Shown: one piece after another, positions 1-5,656 of the stretch
How positions within the stretch are numbered: the stretch's first letter is position 1
How the letters are laid out: each line of letters begins with the position of its first letter
Assembly (NCBI GenBank): GCA_022600335.1
Contig: JAHZKN010000149.1
Span: 1-5,936, forward strand
DNA length: 5,936 nucleotides
From: Alphaproteobacteria bacterium
GTDB taxonomy: Bacteria > Pseudomonadota > Alphaproteobacteria > Rhizobiales > Hyphomicrobiaceae
Direction: 5' to 3'
Notes under the pieces: model-generated
What the model saw: the letters and a program-made list of their open reading frames with translations, nothing else
Told to the model about the DNA's origin: nothing
Databases searched by the model: none
Made by a program: the position numbers and the translations under genes

Positions 1-1127
1 AATTTCCTGTTTGGGAGCACCCCTACAAGTTCGACGTGATTTGTCGGCCTGATCTCATTCCTGAGGGAACTCGCGTCATTAACAATCTTCAAATTGGCCG
101 CGCTCTCACTGGTGAGATTCCGCTCGATCCGCCGATCAAGTCCATGATGTGCTGGAATTCCAATCCGGTGACACAGGCACCTGAAACCGACAAGATCGTT
201 GAGGGCTTAAAGAACGAAGATCTTTTCTTAGTTTCAGCCGAGCACTTTATCTCGGATACTGCGTCGTATGCTGATATCGTCCTGCCGGCGTCGATGGGCG
301 CAGAGATGGAAGACATGATCCTGTCGTGGGGTCATCTCTATCTCACCTACAATGCGAAATCTGCGACGTCGCCGGGCGAAGCTATTCCAAACAACGAAAT
401 TTTCCGGCGTTTGGCCGCTCGGTTTGGCTTTGAAGAAGACAACTTCAAATGGTCCGATTCAGAATGCTTGGAGAACTATGTCGATTGGGACTCACCAGCC
501 TGCGAAGGCATTGACTTAGACTACATGCGTGAGCACGGTTTTGCGCGTCTCACGGTGGGAACTAAGGATGATCGGGCGCCACATAAGGAAGGCAACTTCC
601 CGACCGAGTCTGGCAAGTGCATGTTCGAAGTGCCGGGTGCTGCCAACTTTGTCGCTGGACCATTCCGGCAGATGTATGAAGGCTTTCAACCGGGTGAAGC
701 GCTCGATTCCCTTCCCGACTACACGCCACCACGCGAATCTTCGGTGACCAATCCTGAATTGGCGAAGGACTTCCCACTCAACATTGTTTCGCCGAAGAGT
801 CACGGCTTCCTCAACTCCTGCTATGCCAACATGGACCATAAGATCAAAGGTCAGGGTGAGCAGTTCGTGTTGATCAATGCGGCTGACGCTCAGCCGCGCG
901 GCATTGAGGAAGGCGATCGTGTTCAGGTCTCGAATAGCCGCGGGGCGTTCAAAGGCGTTGCTAAGATTACCGATGATGTCAACGCCGGCGTTGTTGTGGC
1001 CACATTAGGTTACTGGCGTCAGCTCAATGAAGGTACAGTCAACTCCATCAGTTCGGCAGAATTCACCGACATGGGCCATGCGCCATCATTCTCCGACAAC
1101 CTCGTCGAGGTGCGCCGAGCTAACTAG
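1..1127 (+). CDS. Molybdopterin-dependent oxidoreductase (DMSO reductase/BisC superfamily), C-terminal part, 5'-truncated by the window
   Basis: This is the C-terminal ~375 residues of a Mo/W-bis-MGD enzyme. The open frame runs from the window edge (first full codon at 3, reading FPVWEHPYKFD), so the GTG at 36 is internal and the true start lies upstream. The end of the molybdopterin oxidoreductase domain is marked by FISDTASYADIVLPA (246-290), the usual 'TA..ADIVLPA' signature. A segment with PTESGK (600-617) precedes the C-terminal molybdopterin dinucleotide-binding beta-barrel (about 771-1124), which has NAADAQPRGIEEGDRVQV, the family's 'A..RGI..GD.V' signature. The end (GYWR, then VNSISSAEFTDMG) matches the normal C-terminus, so the 3' end is intact. 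Family members are typically about 700 residues, so roughly half is visible. The 4Fe-4S and Mo-ligand regions lie outside the window, so the substrate cannot be assigned. A terminator follows directly, making it the last gene of its transcript. Confidence 0.9.
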   Translation, partial: FPVWEHPYKFDVICRPDLIPEGTRVINNLQIGRALTGEIPLDPPIKSMMCWNSNPVTQAPETDKIVEGLKNEDLFLVSAEHFISDTASYADIVLPASMGAEMEDMILSWGHLYLTYNAKSATSPGEAIPNNEIFRRLAARFGFEEDNFKWSDSECLENYVDWDSPACEGIDLDYMREHGFARLTVGTKDDRAPHKEGNFPTESGKCMFEVPGAANFVAGPFRQMYEGFQPGEALDSLPDYTPPRESSVTNPELAKDFPLNIVSPKSHGFLNSCYANMDHKIKGQGEQFVLINAADAQPRGIEEGDRVQVSNSRGAFKGVAKITDDVNAGVVVATLGYWRQLNEGTVNSISSAEFTDMGHAPSFSDNLVEVRRAN

Positions 1128-1168
1128 CGGAGCGTTCATCGAGATAAAACTGACGGATACGAATTTGG

Positions 1169-1204
1169 AACGGCATCTTTCCGAGAAGGTGCCGTTTCTT
1201 GTTT
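1169..1204 (+). terminator. Rho-independent terminator after the oxidoreductase gene
   Basis: A 12-bp stem (1169-1180 with 1185-1196, including two G-T wobbles) closes a CCGA tetraloop and is followed by the T-rich run TCTTGTTT. It lies 42 bases after the oxidoreductase stop. On the opposite strand, where tRNA transcripts would arrive, the hairpin is followed by CCAAATTCG, which is a poor U-tract. It is therefore mainly a + strand terminator. Confidence 0.8.
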
Positions 1205-1251
1205 GTGCACTCTGGAGGTTTATATACGGCGAGTTTTTGGCACCTGTCCTG

Positions 1252-1326
1252 TGGAGCGGGCGATGGGATTCGAACCCACGACATCGACCTTGGGAAGGTC
1301 GCGCTCTACCCCTGAGCTACGCCCGC
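1252..1326 (-). tRNA. tRNA-Gly (anticodon CCC), CCA encoded
   Basis: The reverse strand folds into a complete cloverleaf. The acceptor stem GCGGGCG pairs with CGCCCGC. The D arm is GCTC-AGGGGTA-GAGC. The anticodon arm CGACC-TTCCCAA-GGTCG has anticodon CCC, decoding GGG. The variable loop is five bases, and the T arm is GTGGG-TTCGAAT-CCCAT with one G-T pair. The discriminator base is T (U), followed by a genomic CCA (1254-1252). The body without CCA is 72 nt (1255-1326). It is transcribed away from the radical SAM gene and towards the oxidoreductase terminator. No clear sigma-70 promoter is recognisable upstream. Confidence 0.97.
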
Positions 1327-1328
1327 AT

Positions 1329-1372
1329 GCTAGAAAACGCTAGCACGGCGGTCGTGCACTGCCTAGCGTAGG
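1329..1372. repeat. Cluster of three short inverted repeats between the tRNA and the radical SAM gene
   Basis: Three small inverted repeats follow closely on one another: GCTAG/CTAGC (1329-1333, 1340-1344), GCACG/CGTGC (1343-1347, 1353-1357) and CCTA/TAGG (1362-1365, 1369-1372). They lie just upstream of the tRNA on its strand, where its promoter and 5' leader must be. No ORF or promoter motif explains them. They may be protein-binding sites, leader structure or chance. Confidence 0.3.
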
Positions 1373-1475
1373 CCAGCACGGGCTGAAACTGAGCACCTAG
1401 AGTTGCGTAAATTCTGTTGTGAGGTGGAGGCACGTTGCCAAAGTCGGTGGCAGGAATTTCGAAAGGTTGCTGGAC

Positions 1476-2468
1476 GTGTCCATTGAAGCGATAAGTCTCG
1501 TCAAGACGCGTGGCTCTGACGCCAAGTTCACCAATCCGGACCTTACCGCGTCCGGCGAGCCACGCGCGCAGGTCGCGCTAACACAACTTCAAACGCTTTG
1601 GATCAACACTGGGACGCTATGCAACATCACGTGCCGCAATTGCTATATCGAATCCAGCCCGAAGAACGATCGCCTTGCCTACATCACGACAGACGAAGCC
1701 GTTCCCTTTTTTGATGAAGCGCAACAGATGTCCGTACGCGAGATTGGCTTCACGGGTGGCGAGCCGTTTCTCAATCCAGGTTTTCTAGACATGGTTTCCG
1801 CCGCTTTGCAGCGGGGATTTGAGGTTCTGATTCTCACCAACGCCATGGTGCCGATGCAGCGCCGTAGCATCAAGGACGCACTGCTAAAACTGAATGAGAA
1901 ATTTCCAGACCAGCTAAAACTGCGAGTTAGTCTCGATCACTATTCAAAAGCGTTGCATGAAGAGGAACGTGGCGCTGGGACTTTCGAGCCGGCGATTGTA
2001 GGCCTGAATTGGCTCGCTGAAAACGGATTTTCAATTTCCATTGCTGGCAGGACGTGTTGGGGTGAGACAGAAGACCAAGCTCGTTCTGGCTATAGCGCGC
2101 TGGTCGCCAAGAACAATTGGCCCGTTGATGCAGAAGATCCGGCACGGGTTATTCTGTTTCCAGAAATGGACGAAGCCGTAGACGTACCTGAAATCACCAC
2201 CGCCTGTTGGCACATTCTCAACAAAAGTCCGCAAGACATGATGTGTGCAACGTCACGCATGGTGGTCAAACGCAAGGGCGCGGAGCATCCTGTAGTTTTG
2301 CCATGCACGCTCCTTCCTTATGATGAAGCCTTTGAGATGGGCACAACTTTAAAGCGTGCCAGTGCCGCTAACGGTGGCATGTTTGATGCTGGTGCGGTCA
2401 AGCTCTGCCATCCCCATTGCGCAAAGTTTTGTGTGTTGGGTGGCGGGAGCTGTACTGCACGTGATTAG
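1476..2468 (+). CDS. Uncharacterised radical SAM protein with cysteine-rich C-terminus
   Basis: Predicted radical S-adenosylmethionine enzyme, 330 aa from the GTG at 1476. That start has GAAAGG nine bases upstream and places the ORF just before the region expected to be conserved. An upstream in-frame GTG at 1419 would add 19 residues but has no good ribosome site; a TTG at 1467 is also possible. The core motif CNITCRNC supplies the three [4Fe-4S]/SAM cysteines (C49, C53, C56), and the GGE motif (94-96, in GFTGGEPF) binds the SAM amino group. The C-terminal third adds C244, C257, C277, C311, C315, C319 and C326, ending in CHPHCAKFCVLGGGSC. This resembles the SPASM/twitch arrangement that holds an auxiliary Fe-S cluster. 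SPASM enzymes often modify peptides, but no precursor peptide is visible nearby. It is flanked by the divergent tRNA and a terminator, so it appears monocistronic. The reaction is unknown. Confidence 0.9.
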   Translation: MSIEAISLVKTRGSDAKFTNPDLTASGEPRAQVALTQLQTLWINTGTLCNITCRNCYIESSPKNDRLAYITTDEAVPFFDEAQQMSVREIGFTGGEPFLNPGFLDMVSAALQRGFEVLILTNAMVPMQRRSIKDALLKLNEKFPDQLKLRVSLDHYSKALHEEERGAGTFEPAIVGLNWLAENGFSISIAGRTCWGETEDQARSGYSALVAKNNWPVDAEDPARVILFPEMDEAVDVPEITTACWHILNKSPQDMMCATSRMVVKRKGAEHPVVLPCTLLPYDEAFEMGTTLKRASAANGGMFDAGAVKLCHPHCAKFCVLGGGSCTARD

Positions 2469-2539
2469 CAGCGACTACACGTGTTGTGACGCCATCTGCC
2501 AATTCCGAAAGTCGATGCGGTCATCCGTTGCTTCAATAG

Positions 2540-2573
2540 ACAAACCCGTCCTGATTACAGGGCGGGTTTGTTT
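2540..2573. terminator. Strong, probably bidirectional terminator between the convergent radical SAM and mscL genes
   Basis: A 14-bp stem (2540-2553 with 2558-2571, one G-T pair) with loop ATTA. On the + strand the stem ends GGGTTTGT and continues TTA. On the - strand the matching arm ends GGGTTTGT and continues CTATTG. Both sides therefore have a moderately T-rich tail. It lies 71 bases after the radical SAM stop and 26 bases beyond the mscL stop, as expected for a shared terminator. Confidence 0.85.
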
Positions 2574-2597
2574 AGAATTCTTCAGCGAACGTACTGA

Positions 2598-2984
2598 CTA
2601 TTTTTTTAACGCGTCGCGAATTTCTGTTAGGAGAACTTCCTGCTTCGGCGGTTCCGATGGCGCTTCTTCCGCTTCCTTTTTCAAGGCGTTCACAATCTTA
2701 ACCAGCAAAAAGATGCACAGCGCCAAAATCAGAAAACTGATTACGTTGTTGATGAACGACCCGTAGCCGATCATCACATCTTTACCGTCGGCACCGGGGC
2801 CCAGGTTGATGCCAAGTTTTGAAAAATCCACACCCCCCATCAACATGCCGACAGGCGGCATGATGATGTCTTTTACCAACGAGGTTACGACGGTACCAAA
2901 CGCGCCGCCCATGATGAATCCGACGGCCATGTCGATCATGTTGCCTTTGATGGCAAAATCCTTGAATTCTTGAATCATTCCCAT
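2598..2984 (-). CDS. mscL: Large-conductance mechanosensitive channel MscL
   Basis: Inner-membrane homopentameric channel that opens under membrane tension and releases solutes during hypo-osmotic shock. From the ATG at 2984 it is 128 aa (E. coli MscL is 136). The N-terminal amphipathic helix reads MIQEFKDFAIKGN, equivalent to the family's IKEFREFA..GN. TM1 (about 15-43) has the gate region DMAVGFIMGGAFG and the conserved DIIMPP (39-44). A periplasmic loop (about 45-72) precedes TM2 (about 75-100), and the cytoplasmic C-terminal helix has EVLLTEIRDAL (116-126). The frame extends upstream to a TTG at 3026, but those 14 extra residues are unlike MscL. The chosen ATG has GGGGA at 2998-2994, nine bases away. 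A second ATG two codons later (2978) is possible. It stands alone, convergent with the radical SAM gene and divergent from the symporter unit. Confidence 0.97.
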   Translation of the reverse strand: MGMIQEFKDFAIKGNMIDMAVGFIMGGAFGTVVTSLVKDIIMPPVGMLMGGVDFSKLGINLGPGADGKDVMIGYGSFINNVISFLILALCIFLLVKIVNALKKEAEEAPSEPPKQEVLLTEIRDALKK

Positions 2985-3188
2985 AGTCTGACGTCCCCAA
3001 TGTTGTTGTGATGTGTCCAGCAGCAATGTCAGTGTCAGTTGACTGCATTCGGCGCTTGGGATTGCGCAGTAATGCCACGTGTCCCTGTCAGTTTGCGTGA
3101 CCGGGATCGCCGACTACTAGGCGAATCGCCGTTGATAGGCTACGGCAACTCGAAAAAGGGGGCAATCGGACGAATGCCGAGTTATCCA

Positions 3189-3206
3189 AGGCTTTCTAGG
3201 CTTTCT
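3189..3206. repeat. 9-bp tandem direct repeat (AGGCTTTCT x2)
   Basis: AGGCTTTCT occurs twice with no spacer (3189-3197 and 3198-3206), in the non-coding region about 155 bp upstream of the symporter small-subunit start. A 9-bp period is close to one helical turn, so it could present two half-sites on one DNA face. A slippage duplication is equally possible. Confidence 0.5.
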
Positions 3207-3238
3207 GCGCCATTTTTGACGTCAGTTGGTAGCTAAGA

Positions 3239-3266
3239 TTGACGCCTGCTCCGGTTGCCGTATTGC
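3239..3266 (+). promoter_or_regulatory. Weak sigma-70-like promoter candidate for the symporter unit
   Basis: TTGACG (3239-3244) is a good -35 element (5 of 6 to TTGACA). Sixteen bases later TATTGC (3261-3266) is only a poor -10. The position, about 95 bp before the small-subunit start and on the right strand, is suitable. The match is weak enough to be chance. Confidence 0.25.
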
Positions 3267-3283
3267 TAACAAAGAGCCCAGCC

Positions 3284-3364
3284 ATGGGAGATAGGGCACA
3301 CCGGATTGCGAGACCGTTTTTGGGCTTCATGAGGTCAACGTCACGAGGTCACCCAGGACTATGA
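3284..3364 (+). CDS. Possible 26-residue leader peptide coupled to the symporter small subunit
   Basis: An ATG at 3284 opens a 26-codon frame, MGDRAHRIARPFLGFMRSTS followed by RGHPGL, which ends in TGA at 3362-3364. That stop overlaps the ATG at 3361 in the ATGA arrangement typical of translational coupling. A modest AAAGAG lies about eight bases upstream. The peptide is basic (five Arg, two His) and matches nothing I recognise. A stop-free run of this length has roughly a one-in-three probability by chance, so the evidence is the overlap alone. It may simply be 5' leader. Confidence 0.2.
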   Translation: MGDRAHRIARPFLGFMRSTSRGHPGL

Positions 3365-3621
3365 TCGAACGCAAAGAACGAAAGCCTTACTGGCAACATA
3401 CAAAATGGCAGATGCTGGCCTCCCTTGTGCCGTTGCTCGGCTCAATGATTGTTTTGCCGCTCTACGCCAATGCTCTCAACGATGACAAGTTTTTGAGTAT
3501 TCCAGTTGGCTTCTTTTTGGCAGCTCATGTTTTTTTTGTCATAGCTGTTGTGACCGTTGCAAGTTTTGTAAACCGGCAAGATGCCATCGACCATTGGCAT
3601 GGTGCGCATGAAGATACCTAG
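3361..3621 (+). CDS. Small two-helix membrane protein, probable sodium:solute symporter small subunit (DUF4212-like)
   Basis: An 86-aa inner-membrane protein. A basic N-terminus with KPYWQHTKW leads into TM1 (about 18-38). A short loop, NDDKFLSIPVGFF, leads into TM2 (about 47-70), and the tail is hydrophilic and His-rich (NRQDAIDHWHGAHEDT). The 'P.G(F/Y)(W/F).AA' pattern at the start of TM2 and the 'NR.D' after it match the small DUF4212 proteins encoded just upstream of VC_2705-type solute:sodium symporters; this assignment is from memory of the family. It sits 34 bp before the symporter and surely shares its transcript. The ATG at 3361 is preceded by GAGG at 3345-3348, a rather long 12 bases away, and overlaps the stop of a possible leader peptide. 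Confidence 0.75.
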   Translation: MIERKERKPYWQHTKWQMLASLVPLLGSMIVLPLYANALNDDKFLSIPVGFFLAAHVFFVIAVVTVASFVNRQDAIDHWHGAHEDT

Positions 3622-3625
3622 AGCT

Positions 3626-3647
3626 CAGCTGCCTAGCTGGAGCGGGG
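3626..3647 (+). promoter_or_regulatory. Ribosome binding site and small hairpin ahead of the symporter
   Basis: GGAG (3639-3642) and GGGG (3644-3647) lie 13 and 8 bases before the symporter ATG at 3656 and support that start. Just upstream, CAGCT (3626-3630) and AGCTG (3635-3639) form a 5-bp hairpin with a GCCT loop. Its 3' arm touches the GGAG, so it could mildly modulate initiation. The hairpin is short and may have no role. Confidence 0.45.
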
Positions 3648-3655
3648 CTAACTAA

Positions 3656-5491
3656 ATGGCATTTGATCACCGCAGTCGCGTCGTTAATCCGAAACTCGGA
3701 AACTATTTCGGCATCTTCACAAGCGCCTTTGTTTCACTGACGCTCCTCGTTTTGGTTTCCGAACAACTCGAGGTGCCACAGGCGTATTTGTGCGCGGCCA
3801 TGTTGGTGTTCCCAATTCTTGGTTATGCTGCAATTGGCGCATTTTCATATACGCAGGATCCACTTGATTACTTTGCTTCAGGCCGCCGTGTGCCGGCCTT
3901 TTATAGTGGCTTGGCGTTGGCGCTGACTGCAATCGGTGCGACCGGGCTGGTATCTGCGACAGGGGTGTTCTTTGCCGCTGGGTTCGATGGCTTGTGTATT
4001 GTCATCGGTGGGCTGTCCGGCTTTGTTGTGATGGCAATTCTTTTGGCGCCCTTCCTTCGAAAATTTGGCGCTTATACGATACCGAGCTACGTTGGCAGAC
4101 GATTTCAAAGTCGGTTTCTACGCCTTGTGGTGGCCGTTGTCGTTGCAGTCACGATGATGTTGGTGATGGTTGCAGAGCTACAGCTTGCTGTTGCCGCAGC
4201 ATCGGAGCTTTCCAATTTGCCGCGCAGCGTTCTGGCATTGGCATTGGCTCTGGTTGTGTCGCTCATCGTAGGTATTGGCGGCATGCGCGCGTTAAGCTGG
4301 TCTAATGTTGCTCAATCCATTGTTGGATTGCTGGCATTACTGGTACCCGTTGCAATTGTTGCGGTTCTACTGACCAACATTCCTGTGCCGCAGCTCAGTC
4401 ATGGACCCATATTGAGAGAATTGGTTCGCAACGAACCTGCATTGGCTGTGCCGATAGTTGAGGCAACCTGGTTACAATTCAACTTTGCCAATGACGGATT
4501 TGAAGCTATTCAAAAGCGGTTCGTTGATGCCTTTGGAAATGTTGGTCCAATTGCCTTCTTTATGACTATCATTATTTTTCTAACCGGGTTTGCGGCCTCA
4601 CCCTGGCTGTTGCCGCGGGTGTCCGCAACATCGGGCGTCTATGAAGCGCGTAAGTCAATTGGTTGGGCCACGGTAATTTTCGGCGTTGCCATGCTGACCT
4701 TGATTTCAATTGCTGTTTTTGTACGCCACTATATATTTGAAGCGGTGTTGGTGCCACAGCCAGACGATGTTGCCCCGTGGCTCAAGCCGTTAATTGCCAA
4801 CGGCTACGCGCAATTGGAATCGTCAAGCAGTCGAGTGCTGGCGACGACGCTGATGATGAACAGGGATTCTGTGTTGTTTAGCCTGCCGATGGCAGCGCAA
4901 CTCCCTGATGTCTTCTGGCTCCTAGCTGTTACAGGCGCGCTTGCGCTGGCACTCGCTGCTATCAGTGCGACCGGACTTGGGCTTGCCAATGTACTTTCAG
5001 AAGATGTTGTGCATGGTTTGAGCTGGACACCTGCGGAGACGTCGACGCGCTTGTTAAGTGGTCGAATCTGCGTTGGGCTAGTGATTTCTGCATGTGTCAT
5101 TGTGACCCTGGCCGCACCTGCAGATCCACTGCGACTTTGGATGTGGTCCTTGTCGATTGTTGGAGCAACACTGTTCCCGCTGCTTGTGTTGTCCATTTGG
5201 TGGAAGCGGATTTCGTTGGCTGGTGCGGTTGTTGGAACAGGCGTGGGCTTTGCTGTCGCAGTGCTTGCAATTCTTGCAGGTGAAGCGGGCTGGTTCCCAT
5301 TAGATGGACGAATTGCAGGGATTTTGGGCTTGCCAGCGGCAATTGCAGGATTGATGGGTGTCTCGGTTTTGTCGCGCGCACCAGGACGCCATGAGCTGGA
5401 ACTTGTGCGAGATATTCGTGTGCCAGGCGGTGAAATTCTCTACGATCGGGAAATGCGCAAGTTGCGTCTGCGCAAACGTCAGCAGAATTAG
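3656..5491 (+). CDS. Solute:sodium symporter (SSS family), probably for an organic acid
   Basis: Inner-membrane secondary transporter of the SSS (LeuT-fold) family, 611 aa, coupling solute uptake to sodium or proton entry. Hydrophobic segments suggest 13-14 helices between about 17 and 572. Family hallmarks are DYFASGRRVPAFYSGLALAL (71-90), equivalent to the usual 'D(F/Y)..(A/G)GR' entry into the core; IPSYVGRRF (142-150); GFAASPWLLPRVSATS plus ARKSIGWA (311-338), which parallels the 'P..L.R......A..S' segment of ActP-type acetate permeases; and ISATGLGLANVLSEDV (436-451), the sodium-site helix region. It exceeds the common 500-550 aa because of long loops at 241-296 and 359-417 and a basic cytoplasmic tail (about 573-611) with PGGEILYDREMRKLRLRKR. 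The upstream small subunit and downstream regulator suggest a regulated uptake system. ActP/MctP-like monocarboxylate transport is my best guess, but the substrate is not readable. Confidence 0.9.
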   Translation: MAFDHRSRVVNPKLGNYFGIFTSAFVSLTLLVLVSEQLEVPQAYLCAAMLVFPILGYAAIGAFSYTQDPLDYFASGRRVPAFYSGLALALTAIGATGLVSATGVFFAAGFDGLCIVIGGLSGFVVMAILLAPFLRKFGAYTIPSYVGRRFQSRFLRLVVAVVVAVTMMLVMVAELQLAVAAASELSNLPRSVLALALALVVSLIVGIGGMRALSWSNVAQSIVGLLALLVPVAIVAVLLTNIPVPQLSHGPILRELVRNEPALAVPIVEATWLQFNFANDGFEAIQKRFVDAFGNVGPIAFFMTIIIFLTGFAASPWLLPRVSATSGVYEARKSIGWATVIFGVAMLTLISIAVFVRHYIFEAVLVPQPDDVAPWLKPLIANGYAQLESSSSRVLATTLMMNRDSVLFSLPMAAQLPDVFWLLAVTGALALALAAISATGLGLANVLSEDVVHGLSWTPAETSTRLLSGRICVGLVISACVIVTLAAPADPLRLWMWSLSIVGATLFPLLVLSIWWKRISLAGAVVGTGVGFAVAVLAILAGEAGWFPLDGRIAGILGLPAAIAGLMGVSVLSRAPGRHELELVRDIRVPGGEILYDREMRKLRLRKRQQN

Positions 5492-5552
5492 CCTTGTGAC
5501 AACACGGACCTATCCTGAACCGTATCTTGACGTATAACATTTTGAACAGGTT

Positions 5553-5614
5553 GGAGTGTTTGGTCCTGCTGAGCACGTCACTCCGCGAGAAAGTCCCTAA
5601 TTTGTCCTAATTAG
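5553..5614. repeat. Inverted and direct repeats ahead of the response-regulator gene
   Basis: In the 165-bp gap between symporter and regulator, GGAGTG (5553-5558) and CACTCC (5579-5584) form an inverted repeat with a 20-base spacer and no T-run, so this is not a convincing terminator. Further on, CTAATT (5597-5602) and AATTAG (5609-5614) form a second inverted repeat. The same stretch also reads as a direct repeat (GTCCCTAATT at 5593-5602, GTCCTAATT at 5604-5612). The spacing of about one helical turn fits an operator for a dimeric regulator. No clear promoter or terminator was found here. Confidence 0.35.
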
Positions 5615-5656
5615 ACAGGCGGCGACAGCGGGCGCCTAAAAAGAATTTCGGCCGGC

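Larger units (their letters stand above)
2985..3283. other. Non-coding region between mscL and the symporter unit
   Basis: Divergent intergenic DNA that should hold the promoters of mscL (-) and of the transport genes (+). A 65-codon + strand frame (TTG at 3039 to 3236) has no recognisable protein features, is rich in Arg, Ser and Pro, and is probably not a gene. Structure seen: an odd palindrome GGCGA-A-TCGCC at 3120-3130, ATCGCCG repeated directly at 3106-3112 and 3125-3131, and the tandem repeat at 3189-3206. No convincing mscL promoter was identified. Confidence 0.5.

Noticed and set aside
36..1127. GTG at 36 as the start of the molybdopterin oxidoreductase
   Set aside because: The frame stays open to the window edge with protein-like sequence before it, and the fold would lack its first half; it is an internal Val codon.
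1199..1226. TTGTTT ... TATATA as a + strand promoter
   Set aside because: The -35 is poor and overlaps the terminator tail, and transcription would run antisense into the tRNA gene with no + strand gene immediately beyond.
1027..1371. 114-codon + strand ORF through the oxidoreductase end and the tRNA
   Set aside because: It runs through a terminator and antisense through a tRNA gene; not a plausible protein.
1419..1475. GTG at 1419 as the radical SAM start
   Set aside because: No Shine-Dalgarno at proper spacing, and the Arg-rich first 19 residues do not look like part of the domain; kept only as an alternative.
1128..2468. RiPP-type biosynthetic cluster around the radical SAM gene
   Set aside because: No short precursor ORF with a plausible leader and core, and no RRE, protease or transporter gene is seen on either strand nearby; neighbours are a tRNA and mscL.
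2600..2610. A7 run at the last codons of mscL as a programmed frameshift site
   Set aside because: It sits at the normal end of the protein (…ALKK-stop) and the in-frame product already has the expected family length, so no frameshift is needed.
2598..3026. TTG at 3026 as the mscL start
   Set aside because: It adds 14 residues (LLDTSQQHWGRQT...) absent from MscL proteins; the ATG at 2984 has a better ribosome site and the right N-terminal helix.
3039..3236. 65-codon + strand ORF between mscL and the symporter unit
   Set aside because: TTG start with no clear ribosome site, no recognisable domain, low-quality composition; it probably reflects open reading by chance in a promoter region.
5097..5576. 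159-codon - strand ORF antisense to the symporter end
   Set aside because: It lies opposite a well-supported membrane protein gene, shows no domain signature and has a mixed His/Gln/Pro composition typical of shadow frames.
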